Origin: Phaeospirillum sp.
Lineage (GTDB): Bacteria; Pseudomonadota; Alphaproteobacteria; Rhodospirillales; Magnetospirillaceae
Length of the DNA: 64,000 nt
NCBI GenBank assembly: GCA_030651575.1
Contig: JAUSFB010000027.1
Location: 248,001 to 312,000 of the forward strand
Direction of reading: 5' to 3'
Shown: positions 8,227 through 14,905 of the stretch, piece by piece
How the letters are laid out: every line of letters starts with the position of its first letter
How positions within the stretch are numbered: the first letter of the stretch is position 1
Position numbers and translations under genes: made by a program
Notes under the pieces: generated by a model
What the model saw: only the letters and a program-made list of their open reading frames with translations
Databases searched by the model: none
Told to the model about the DNA's origin: nothing

Positions 8227-8526
8227 ATGATCCTGGGAGAGGCCTACAACGTGCTGCGGACCATCGGCATGACCGACAACCAGTACGAATTCAGCCGGAT
8301 ATGGCTGGGGCGATGCCGCAGCTACATGAGCAGCACGATAGCCCGGCAGCGCCGTCCTTGCGCCGACGCGCTACTCACCTTGGCCGCGAACCTCAGCCGG
8401 GCATCGGCACGGTTCCGGCAGAGCTATCAGCATGCCCAAGCCAACATGCTGGACGACCTCGGCGGCAAGGTCTGGGCTGAAGTGATGGGACGCGCCAAGA
8501 TCAGCCATTCTTTGCCATTGAGTTAA
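8227..8526 (+). CDS. small HTH-like protein (DUF6626-type)
   Basis: The 99-aa protein begins MILGEAYNVLRTIGMTDNQYEFS and continues RIWLGRCRSYMSSTIARQRRPCADALLTLAANL. This arrangement resembles the helix-turn-helix-like DUF6626 proteins found in Magnetospirillum and relatives. I chose the ATG at 8227, with GGAGGGGATGGG upstream, over a GTG at 8203. The location next to a palindrome in a divergent intergenic region suggests a DNA-binding repressor of its own promoter. The family is recalled from pattern only and the DNA-binding role is inferred. Confidence 0.6.
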   Translation: MILGEAYNVLRTIGMTDNQYEFSRIWLGRCRSYMSSTIARQRRPCADALLTLAANLSRASARFRQSYQHAQANMLDDLGGKVWAEVMGRAKISHSLPLS

Positions 8527-8595
8527 ATTGATCGCGCCATCCCTGACCGCGCTAAATAGTATGGGAGAACGGCAATGAACGATGTCAACTAATTC

Positions 8596-8614
8596 TATAA
8601 TCACGGCATATAAT
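8596..8614 (+). promoter_or_regulatory. two candidate -10 boxes upstream of the helicase leader
   Basis: Perfect TATAAT hexamers occur at 8596-8601 and 8609-8614. No strong -35 is visible at 16-18 bp (GTCAAC at 8584-8589 is the closest). A start near 8620 would give a leader of about 90 nt that begins at the foot of the long hairpin. Confidence 0.45.
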
Positions 8615-8627
8615 ATGCGTGGTCATT

Positions 8628-8705
8628 AGCCCTGAGCCAATTTCTTGTTCACTGCCGTCTCCCACCGGCGAACAACGGCTCAGGGCTATTTTATTTGTGG
8701 GAGAC
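8628..8705 (+). ncRNA. structured leader RNA: long hairpin whose loop pairs with the helicase SD
   Basis: The outer stem AGCCCTGAGCC (8628-8638) pairs with GGCTCAGGGCT (8677-8687). Inside it, TTGTTC (8645-8650) pairs with GAACAA (8670-8675), and GCCG (8654-8657) pairs with CGGC (8666-8669). The eight-base apical loop TCTCCCAC (8658-8665) is the exact complement of GTGGGAGA (8697-8704), which contains the ribosome binding site of the helicase gene starting at 8710. This geometry is an H-type pseudoknot or a loop/SD kissing control, comparable in principle with plasmid rep leaders. All pairings are seen in the sequence; the regulatory role is inferred. Confidence 0.65.
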
Positions 8706-8709
8706 AATT

Positions 8710-10737
8710 ATGAAGACAATCTATTACGTATCGGGTGGCTGCGGATCGGGCAAGACCGAAGCGGCGATCACCTACATGCATCACCTCTGCGAGATGAGCG
8801 GCAAGAACGTGCTGCTCGTGCAGCCGACCAAGTTCCTGCTGAAGCAAACCAGCGAGCGCATCCAGCAGCAGCATCCCAAACAGAATGTCGTCCTTATCCA
8901 CGGCGAGAACGGGGAAGATGACGTGTCGGTGAAGGCTCGCATCATGGCGTTCATGCGTGGGCACCACCGAGGCGTCGTTCTGGGCATCACCCATGCGGCA
9001 TTCCTCGGTATGAAGTCGTGGCACCGAGACGGCGATTGGCATTTGATCATGGACGAAATCCCTGCCGCTGACGGCACGTTCCAACTCAACGTGCCCGACA
9101 CCTTCCGCTGGTTCATCGACGATTTCGAAATTGAAAGCGGCCACGGCAATTACTTCCGTATGAGCCGGGCAGTTGGGCATCAGCGTCGCTTCGACGACGT
9201 GGCGGCGAACAAGGAGCGGGATGATCTGCTCGCGGTTCTGCGTGACCTCTATGCCAAGGTCAACAGCAAGGCGTATGACGTGTGGGTTCGGCGCGATTGC
9301 TGGAACCGTCTCGGCAAGCAGCGGTTCGACGGCCAAGGGCGGCATGGTGCATTGATCTGCCACTGGGCATTGCGGCCCGAGGTGTTCGATGCCTGGGACA
9401 GACCGACGATCATGGGGGCCAACTTCACCAGTTCCATGCTGTATTTGCTGTGGCAGAACAAGGTCGAGTTCGCGCCGCATCCGAACATCAAGCCGAGGTT
9501 CGAGCATTATCCCCGTGAGACCAGCGAGCGGTTGACCCTCCATTACATCTCGGAACGGCGCAACAGCGTGAGCATGCAAAAGCGGTTGGATAAGCGATTC
9601 CACACCGCCGTCAACGACGCCATCTCCAAGCATTGGGGCACGGAGCCCTTCCTGTGGGTCGGCAACAACGCCAAAGGGGAAGACTTCATCGGCAGCGATG
9701 CCGGTGCCCGTATTCCCGCCATTTGCCATGGCCGTAACGATTGCGTGGATCACACCCGTATTGCCTTCGTCGCCGCGCTCAACGACACCCCGCCGCACTT
9801 CAAGTTCTTGGAGGTGGTGCATGGCATTCAGGCTGACGTCGTGCATCAGGCCAAGTCGCAGGAGGTGATCCATCAGGCGATCATGCGGACGGCGTTGCGG
9901 GATGCCGCGTCGAGCAAGCGGGTCGAGGTGCTGGTCGTGGATAAAGAGACAGCCCTTCAGTTGAAGGCGCGCCTATTCCCGGCGGCGCGCATCGAGGGGC
10001 CGGACGAAATCGATCCGGCGTTCATTGAGCGGGACATGAAGGCGCGTGAGTGCGCCAGGACCAAACCGGCATTGACCCCCGTCGAGCGGAATGCGAAGGC
10101 GCGTGAGGCCAAGAAACGGCTCCAGGACCAGCAACTCCGCCTGTCATTATTGCTGGCCGGAGGCCACAACACGTTGTGTGTTGATCAAGACCAGACACAT
10201 GACAGGTGTTACGATTATGGCCTTAATAATATAGTCGAATTCGTAACACCTGGGATTTCGGCTTCGTTCATTTCAACCAAGACAAGTCCATATGTCCTGA
10301 ACGAGCACATCACCAATTGGAACGAAGTCCGTGCGCTCTTGCGTGACGCATTCGCGCACGCCTACAAGGCGAAGGACGACAATTTGCTGATGTCCGGGGC
10401 CAAGTATGATCCATGGCGCAGCCCCGACACCCGTCGTGGCCTCGCCAACGTCGAATACGTGACGTTCATGCAACTGGACTTCGATGGCGGCGACCTGGGC
10501 GTCGATGAACTCCATGTGGTGCTCGACGACTTCGCATGGCTCGCCTTCAACTCGTTCAACAACGATCTCGGCGAGGGCCAACTCCGCTATCGCGTATTCA
10601 TCCCCTTGCGGCATCCAGTCACGGCGGACTATTACCACCGCCTGTGGGATGCGCTGGCGGCGCGCATCGAGCAATACGGCTTCACCGTGGGGAAACGGGT
10701 TCCAGGCAAACGCTTCACCATTCGTCGGCCAGCATGA
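8710..10737 (+). CDS. SF2-type helicase with C-terminal primase-like remnant
   Basis: The 675-aa protein has Walker A GGCGSGKT (residues 9-16), a motif Ia-like VQPTKFLLKQT, Walker B IMDEIP (Asp115/Glu116) and, further on, HQAIMRTALRD, which fits a motif VI arginine finger region. This is a DEAD/DEAH-like helicase core. The last 170 residues look different: a LDFDGG acidic motif followed by LRYRVFIPLRHPVTADYYHRLW resembles primase-polymerase (AEP-type) domains of plasmid and phage replication proteins, but the expected His motif is absent (FNSFNN) and the protein stops soon after. Its C-terminus overlaps the convergent DUF3768 gene by 23 bp, consistent with a truncation. The ATG at 8710 is used because GGGAGAC precedes it. 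It is probably a replication or mobilisation protein of the island. Confidence 0.75.
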   Translation: MKTIYYVSGGCGSGKTEAAITYMHHLCEMSGKNVLLVQPTKFLLKQTSERIQQQHPKQNVVLIHGENGEDDVSVKARIMAFMRGHHRGVVLGITHAAFLGMKSWHRDGDWHLIMDEIPAADGTFQLNVPDTFRWFIDDFEIESGHGNYFRMSRAVGHQRRFDDVAANKERDDLLAVLRDLYAKVNSKAYDVWVRRDCWNRLGKQRFDGQGRHGALICHWALRPEVFDAWDRPTIMGANFTSSMLYLLWQNKVEFAPHPNIKPRFEHYPRETSERLTLHYISERRNSVSMQKRLDKRFHTAVNDAISKHWGTEPFLWVGNNAKGEDFIGSDAGARIPAICHGRNDCVDHTRIAFVAALNDTPPHFKFLEVVHGIQADVVHQAKSQEVIHQAIMRTALRDAASSKRVEVLVVDKETALQLKARLFPAARIEGPDEIDPAFIERDMKARECARTKPALTPVERNAKAREAKKRLQDQQLRLSLLLAGGHNTLCVDQDQTHDRCYDYGLNNIVEFVTPGISASFISTKTSPYVLNEHITNWNEVRALLRDAFAHAYKAKDDNLLMSGAKYDPWRSPDTRRGLANVEYVTFMQLDFDGGDLGVDELHVVLDDFAWLAFNSFNNDLGEGQLRYRVFIPLRHPVTADYYHRLWDALAARIEQYGFTVGKRVPGKRFTIRRPA

Positions 10738-11041
10738 TAGTCAGCACACGGACGGTAACCGCCGGGTCGGCGGGATCGGGAGAGGCGAAGGTCATTTCGC
10801 GGTCGTAGGCGTCGATCTTGAAGATGATGCGATGCTCGCCAACGGTCATCACGGCGCAGTTATGCTCATGGTACGGATCATTGTCCGGCGTGAAGTCGGA
10901 AAACGCGGCGACGGCAGCAATGATCTCCGTGACGGCATCCTGGTCGAGGGCTTGGATGCCCTGGGTGATCATCACCCTGCCACCGATGTGGTGGCGGCGT
11001 AGTCGGTCGTTCAGTTCGGCGATCTTGGAGGCTTGGTCCAT
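10715..11041 (-). CDS. DUF3768 family protein
   Basis: The 108-aa protein matches the DUF3768 pattern: RVMITQGIQAL, then VAAFSDFTPDNDPYHEHN, FKIDAYDREM and the C-terminal SPDPADPAVTVRVLTIMLADEW. The family is common on alphaproteobacterial plasmids and islands and has no known function. Here EHNC replaces the more usual EHDFG. It is convergent with the helicase gene and overlaps its 3' end by 23 bp. The family assignment is confident. Confidence 0.85.
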   Translation of the reverse strand: MDQASKIAELNDRLRRHHIGGRVMITQGIQALDQDAVTEIIAAVAAFSDFTPDNDPYHEHNCAVMTVGEHRIIFKIDAYDREMTFASPDPADPAVTVRVLTIMLADEW

Positions 11042-11045
11042 GCGG

Positions 11046-11082
11046 CTCTCGCTTCGGCGAGGGCGCGTGTCCGGGATGGGCG
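11046..11082. repeat. dispersed hairpin repeat A, copy 1 (37 bp)
   Basis: The unit begins with a small hairpin, CTCGC-TTCG-GCGAG, and continues GGCGCGTGTCCGGGATGGGCG. A copy with 35 of 37 identical bases lies at 13973-14009. It spans the start region of the DUF3768 gene. Confidence 0.7.
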
Positions 11083-11272
11083 TTGCGCCCGTTGCGCTGC
11101 TATAGCGGTGGGCCGCGCGAGACGTCTACGGGCGTGGCGTGGCGTGGAGTGGTGCGCTACCAACGCATGGAGTATCCGCTGAGTACGGCTTTACCTTTCT
11201 GGCACACCACCCTCGGCAATGCTATTTTCTTTAAACGGTCCCAACGTAAAAGGGGGGGCTGGAAAGGAAGAC

Positions 11273-12427
11273 ATGCAGGGAACCGGGAAGGGCAGCCAAA
11301 GTCGACAGCCACGGCCATTCGTCTTTGATTACGCAAAACTGTGTCCCGGTGACATCGTGCTTACGCGTGACACTGGCTTGCGCAGCCAGATAATCCAGCG
11401 GGCAAGTGGTGGCCGCTTTAGCCATGCCCTGATTTGCACGACACCGCCAACTTTGACGGAAGCCCGCCTGGAGGGGGTTCGGAACATATCCGCCCGCAAT
11501 GTCTACATATCCGACATTGTGAATGTCGCAGTCCTACGGCTTCGCGGGCAAGCTGGTGATATAAGAAAAGCAGCGTCTGATGCCGCCTCATACGCCACAT
11601 CCTTTTTTTCCGCAGCTTACGACCTTCCACAAGCACTTGCCTCGGTCACAAATAAGATCCTGGACGAAGGAAATCCTGGCGTATTCTGTTCGGAGCTTGT
11701 TGCAAAGTCCTACAAGCATGCGGGTATTGATCTCGTTGACGGACTAACGCCGGACAACATCACCCCAAATGATATCGCTAGTAGCATCAAGTTGATGGAG
11801 ATTACACACGAGGTTTGCAGCCCCTGCCCCTCCGATTTCGACCCCGGTACACTTGAGCCGATTGATGGAGTAGTCGGTGACAACGTTGCAAGGGAATCAT
11901 CCCTCGAGCTGAGGCGTCTATTTGAGGACACCAGGGCCGCATGGGAACCCTATTACGGAGAAATTCGGCCACGTAACATTTGGGACGTCGTCGGCCTTAT
12001 CGGAATGGGTACCGTAAAAGACATCAAGGACCTTGATCGAGTGCGAGCGATTGACGCTATCCTCGCAGAGGCCATCCGAACGTCCAAGTTATGGTCAATT
12101 GTTGAAGCGATGGCAAAGAATGACGGGAAAGCCGTAGCCCACCAACTTTCCATTTGGCAGAGCCAACTTGCCAATGCGGGTAACAGCCCCAACTTGCTAG
12201 GCCTGCTTGCTCAAACAATCTCCGATGATCTGGAATTGGTTTCAGGGCAAATAAACAGCAGAGAGCCAGAGGCAATCACATTTCAAGAGATTGGAGATAA
12301 GGGCGGGATGCAAAGCCCTGGCGAGCTCGCAAAATTTCAACGCGCCATCGTGCATCTGTACAAGCTGCGGCACAATGTTGAGGCTGATCTTTACCAGCAG
12401 GTCTTAGCCAAATTGGGGAAAAACTAG
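11273..12427 (+). CDS. permuted NlpC/P60-like (YiiX/C92-type) cysteine protease or amidase family protein
   Basis: In the 384-aa protein the first 150 residues carry the permuted papain-like pattern: LCPGDIVLTRD, SQIIQRASGGRFSHA with the candidate catalytic His51, and later FCSELVAKSYKHAGI with Cys139. These proteins hydrolyse amide or acyl bonds on peptides or lipids. The remaining 230 residues form an alpha-helical domain (for example RRLFEDTRAAWEPYYGEIRPRNI) that I do not recognise. There is no signal peptide, so the protein looks cytoplasmic. I chose the ATG at 11273 because AAGGAAG precedes it; an ATG at 11219 has no such site. It lies just upstream of the BrnT/BrnA pair on the same strand, inside the island; a defence or toxin role is possible but unproven. 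Confidence 0.7.
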   Translation: MQGTGKGSQSRQPRPFVFDYAKLCPGDIVLTRDTGLRSQIIQRASGGRFSHALICTTPPTLTEARLEGVRNISARNVYISDIVNVAVLRLRGQAGDIRKAASDAASYATSFFSAAYDLPQALASVTNKILDEGNPGVFCSELVAKSYKHAGIDLVDGLTPDNITPNDIASSIKLMEITHEVCSPCPSDFDPGTLEPIDGVVGDNVARESSLELRRLFEDTRAAWEPYYGEIRPRNIWDVVGLIGMGTVKDIKDLDRVRAIDAILAEAIRTSKLWSIVEAMAKNDGKAVAHQLSIWQSQLANAGNSPNLLGLLAQTISDDLELVSGQINSREPEAITFQEIGDKGGMQSPGELAKFQRAIVHLYKLRHNVEADLYQQVLAKLGKN

Positions 12428-12446
12428 CCCCGGCAACGGCATATTC

Positions 12447-12493
12447 TGTACATACGGAGAATCTTGACGCAGCCACTTTTTTGTATGTACAAT
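12447..12493 (+). promoter_or_regulatory. brnTA promoter with flanking inverted-repeat operator
   Basis: TTGACG (12464-12469) and TACAAT (12488-12493) are separated by 18 bp and form a strong sigma-70-type promoter. TGTACATAC (12447-12455) and GTATGTACA (12483-12491) are exact reverse complements; the second half overlaps the -10 box, so a bound repressor would block polymerase. BrnA antitoxins are known to autorepress their operons. The ATG of brnT begins 7 bp after the -10 box, so the mRNA may be leaderless. Confidence 0.75.
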
Positions 12494-12500
12494 AATCCGC

Positions 12501-12773
12501 ATGAAGATCACCTTCGACCCCGCCAAGCGAGACGCCACCCTAAACAGCCGAGGGCTGGATTTCGCCGACGCCGCCGAGGTGTTTGCCGGGCCGGTGTTCG
12601 AGTTCACCGATGATCGCTTCGATTATGGGGAGACCCGGATCGTCACGGTCGGTCATCTCGCCGGACGCATGGTGATCTTGATCTGGACGCAACGTGCCAA
12701 CGCACGCCACGTCATTTCGATGAGGAAAGCCAATGACCGGGAAAAAGCGCGCTTTGGGCAGCGATTTGACTAA
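12501..12773 (+). CDS. brnT: BrnT family toxin (ribonuclease)
   Basis: The 90-aa protein has the BrnT pattern: MKITFDPAKRDATLNSRGLDFADAAEVF near the N-terminus, DYGETRIVTVGHLAGRMVILIWT in the middle and ISMRKANDREKARF at the end. BrnT is a RelE-fold type II toxin that cleaves RNA and is neutralised by BrnA. There is no ribosome binding site before the ATG, which sits only 7 bp after the -10 box, so initiation on a leaderless mRNA is likely. The toxin gene precedes the antitoxin, the usual brnTA order, and brnA begins inside its 3' end. Confidence 0.93.
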   Translation: MKITFDPAKRDATLNSRGLDFADAAEVFAGPVFEFTDDRFDYGETRIVTVGHLAGRMVILIWTQRANARHVISMRKANDREKARFGQRFD

Positions 12774-13020
12774 GGTCGATGCTCATGTCATCCAGCCCGA
12801 GGAATACGACGAAATCCCCGAGCTGACCGACGAGATGTTCGCTCGCGCGGACTATATCGTCGGCGGCAAGGTGGTGCGACGCGGACGTCCGCCGAAGGAG
12901 GCCCCAAAGGTTCCGGTCACCCTTCGGCTGGACGCGGACCTTGTCGAGCGCCTGCGGGCTGAGGGCCAGGGCTGGCAGTCGCGGGTCAATGAGACACTGC
13001 GCAAGGCGGCGGGTCTGTAG
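12733..13020 (+). CDS. brnA: BrnA family antitoxin
   Basis: The 95-aa protein ends with a ribbon-helix-helix-like DNA-binding segment, VPVTLRLDADLVERLRAEGQGWQSRVNETLRKAAGL, preceded by the acidic toxin-binding region YDEIPELTDEMFARADYIVGG and the RRGRPPKEAPK linker typical of BrnA. It neutralises BrnT and represses the operon. The ATG at 12733 lies 41 nt inside brnT and has AGGAAAG upstream, so the two are translationally coupled. The inverted repeat over the promoter is its probable operator. Confidence 0.93.
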   Translation: MTGKKRALGSDLTKVDAHVIQPEEYDEIPELTDEMFARADYIVGGKVVRRGRPPKEAPKVPVTLRLDADLVERLRAEGQGWQSRVNETLRKAAGL

Positions 13021-13026
13021 GGCGGC

Positions 13027-13113
13027 GCCACATCCAAAGCCCGAACGACCCGCGCATTTTTGCTGCGCGAATACCCGCCATGACTTCTATTCTGTCGCCG
13101 TCATGTTCCCGCC
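13027..13113. repeat. dispersed hairpin repeat B, copy 1 (about 87 bp)
   Basis: The core of 27 bp (13043-13069) is identical to 14084-14110 and contains a hairpin, CGCGCA...TGCGCG. Similarity extends on both sides (GCCACATC upstream; CTGTCGCC and GTTCCCGC downstream). This copy reaches into the 3' end of the membrane-protein gene; copy 2 lies about 1 kb to the right. Confidence 0.7.
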
Positions 13114-13869
13114 TTCCGAACCCTGGGCTTGGTCATCGTCGGCTTGTTTGCGGTTGGGATTGTGAGCGCCCTTGCCATGGCTGTCTCCCTTCACTGGTGG
13201 GGCGTCCAGCGAGGCACAAAATAGGCGCTCTCTTATCCGCACGTTGTCATGTGCGTGTTTTGATATCTTTAGGGCAAAAGCGGCAGAAAACAGAAACGGC
13301 CAAAGCCTGTCTGCCATTCTCAAGAAAGAAGTCATCGCTCTAGAAAGCCAATCCCGAAAAATTTTGGGAAGTGTGGCACTTAATGCGGATTCAGCATCAA
13401 TATCGATAAATTCTGTTCGCTCTAGGTAGGGGAAAATCGGGCTACGTAGGTGGCCGACCACTTCGTCGACAATGTATTGATCGTCTCTATCCAATGATGA
13501 TGGGGCAAAACGTGATATAGATACGTAATATGGATCGTTCGTTGCTATGAATAGTGCCATATTTTTGCTGACATCACCTAGCCACGCACATAGATCATTT
13601 GGCTTATTTTCATGATGCTTGCACCTTTGCGTTTTGTGTAATTCAGTCGTTAAAATGACGATGTCACTCTTTGTCTTTAATGCCTCCATATCTTTGGTGT
13701 GGATGGCTGCCGTTTGCCGTTCTTCGGCAGCGTTAAGGAAAACGACAATGGAGAAGGCCGCGATCAGAGTGGAGCTAATATCCACCCACCAGCTTCCATT
13801 TTTTACATATCTAACTATCGCCAGACCGGCGGCCAGTGTGGCGATGAAGGCAGCCATGCACGTCAGCAT
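13087..13869 (-). CDS. hypothetical membrane protein
   Basis: The 260-aa protein has two N-terminal hydrophobic helices (MLTCMAAFIATLAAGLAIV and STLIAAFSIVVFL) followed by a long soluble region with several Cys/His residues (RCKHHENKPNDLCAWL) and a third hydrophobic stretch near residues 180-200. The polar C-terminus ends in GNMTATE. The ATG at 13869 has AAGGGG upstream; a GTG one codon earlier is possible. The region is less GC-rich than the core genes. It lies between the two copies of repeat B, and its last 27 bases lie within copy 1. I do not recognise a family, and the position beside brnTA says only that it belongs to the island. Confidence 0.6.
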   Translation of the reverse strand: MLTCMAAFIATLAAGLAIVRYVKNGSWWVDISSTLIAAFSIVVFLNAAEERQTAAIHTKDMEALKTKSDIVILTTELHKTQRCKHHENKPNDLCAWLGDVSKNMALFIATNDPYYVSISRFAPSSLDRDDQYIVDEVVGHLRSPIFPYLERTEFIDIDAESALSATLPKIFRDWLSRAMTSFLRMADRLWPFLFSAAFALKISKHAHDNVRIRERLFCASLDAPPVKGDSHGKGAHNPNRKQADDDQAQGSEGGNMTATE

Positions 13870-13972
13870 CACACACCCCTTTCATATTGACGGAGCGGCG
13901 AGGCGGCTCCCCCTTCGAGTTCGACTAGCTGAGAAGAAAAGTAACTTCAACGGCAGATTGCTGGTGCAGGGA

Positions 13973-14009
13973 CTCTCGCTGTGGCGAGGGCGCGTGTCCG
14001 GGATGGGCG
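13973..14009. repeat. dispersed hairpin repeat A, copy 2 (37 bp)
   Basis: It has 35 of 37 bases identical to 11046-11082. The two differences fall in the loop, CTCGC-TGTG-GCGAG, so the stem is conserved, which suggests that the hairpin itself matters. Confidence 0.7.
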
Positions 14010-14066
14010 CGACACCCATTGTGTCAGTATTGAGCCTTGATCTGTGTGAGCCATCCGAATGATCGT

Positions 14067-14154
14067 GCCACATCAGCAAGACTGAACGACCCGCGCATTT
14101 TTGCTGCGCGGAAAGCCCCCACAGTTTCCGTCCTGTCGCCATCACGTTCCCGCT
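14067..14154. repeat. dispersed hairpin repeat B, copy 2 (about 88 bp)
   Basis: The core 14084-14110 is identical to 13043-13069, with weaker similarity on both sides. Both copies have the same orientation. Confidence 0.7.
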
Positions 14155-14250
14155 ACGATCCGCATAATGCGGAAGCCTTGAGTTTTCGCAGTTCAATTCG
14201 CATAGTTTAAGAAGGCGTATTTTTCAACGCGAGAACAAGTCGTTAGTATC

Positions 14251-14307
14251 GCGCCTAACGTTTTCGTAATGCGCGGGCCGATGGTTCGAATCCTTTCGCC
14301 GGCACAA
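14251..14307 (+). pseudogene. 3' half of a tRNA-Thr(CGT), probable att-site remnant
   Basis: The sequence from TTTTCGTAA (an anticodon-loop-like segment with CGT at 14265-14267) through a T-arm, GGTTCGAATCC (14283-14293), to an acceptor end, CGCCGGCA (14297-14304), followed by CAA, corresponds to the 3' half of an alphaproteobacterial tRNA-Thr. No matching 5' acceptor (GCCGGCG) or D-arm precedes it, and the anticodon stem and T-stem are imperfect. Integrative elements that use tRNA genes leave such 3' fragments, and an integrase C-terminal fragment starts 140 bp downstream. Confidence 0.5.
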
Positions 14308-14444
14308 TTTTCTCCTAAGAAAACAAACAGTTAGCGTAGCACCTTGACAGGCGCTCGCTGCTGTTTTGCAATTCGCAGTGTTTTCGCAGTCCGTGCGCGT
14401 GTGTCGCATAAATAAACCGCAACTATTGCGCTGTGGAGGGCGCA

Positions 14445-14684
14445 ATGAGCCGACCGTCAAAACAAGATTATCGCTATCATGACGACAACGGCGACGCCTT
14501 TACGCCCTATTCACTGCGCCATACCTGGGCGACGCTGAAGCTGAACGCCGGAATGGATGTGCGGCTGGTGGCGCTCAATCTCGGTACCAGCCCCGAAATG
14601 GTCCACCGCCATTACGGCCACGGCAACACCAAGAGCCGGGCGTCAGAGTTCGCCGATGTTTGGTTGACCAAGGAGGAGGAGTGA
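14445..14684 (+). pseudogene. integrase C-terminal fragment
   Basis: The 79 codons contain only the last part of a tyrosine recombinase: YSLRHTWATLKLNAGMDVRL with the Arg-x-x-His-type motif, then LGTSPEMVHRHYGH with His and the candidate nucleophile Tyr. The N-terminal domain and the first catalytic Arg are missing. The ATG at 14445 has GGAGGG upstream, so a short protein could still be made, but it cannot be a complete recombinase. It marks an old element boundary next to the tRNA remnant. Confidence 0.7.
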
Positions 14685-14905
14685 GAGCGGGGCCAATCCA
14701 TCGGGCTGGCTTGGATTATCCCTGATCCGACATCATGGGGAAGGAGGCGACGCCTTTCAAAGCCGAGGCTGCGTGATCGAGTAAATCTATGCATGATTGC
14801 GCGATATGTCTTCTTGCGCTACTTTCCGTTCGTGATGAACCGTTGTTCAAGCTTGATCCCTCCCGTGGGCATCAGTGGTGACGGCGCGACGGGGGACTGA
14901 GTGGC

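Larger units (their letters stand above)
13870..14444. other. 575-bp gene-free stretch in the island
   Basis: This stretch holds copy 2 of repeat A (13973-14009), copy 2 of repeat B (14067-14154) and the tRNA-Thr 3' remnant (about 14251-14307). I see no convincing protein gene. An AT-rich section around 14320-14430 precedes the integrase fragment. Confidence 0.6.

Noticed and set aside
8575-8592. Five-codon frame (MNDVN) before the helicase leader, considered as a leader peptide
   Set aside because: It ends before the likely transcription start, so it would not be on the helicase message.
8628-8695. Simple intrinsic terminator at the helicase hairpin
   Set aside because: The sequence after the stem (ATTTTATTT) could terminate, but the hairpin lies between promoter and gene and its loop matches the SD, so a leader regulator is the better reading. 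Attenuation cannot be excluded.
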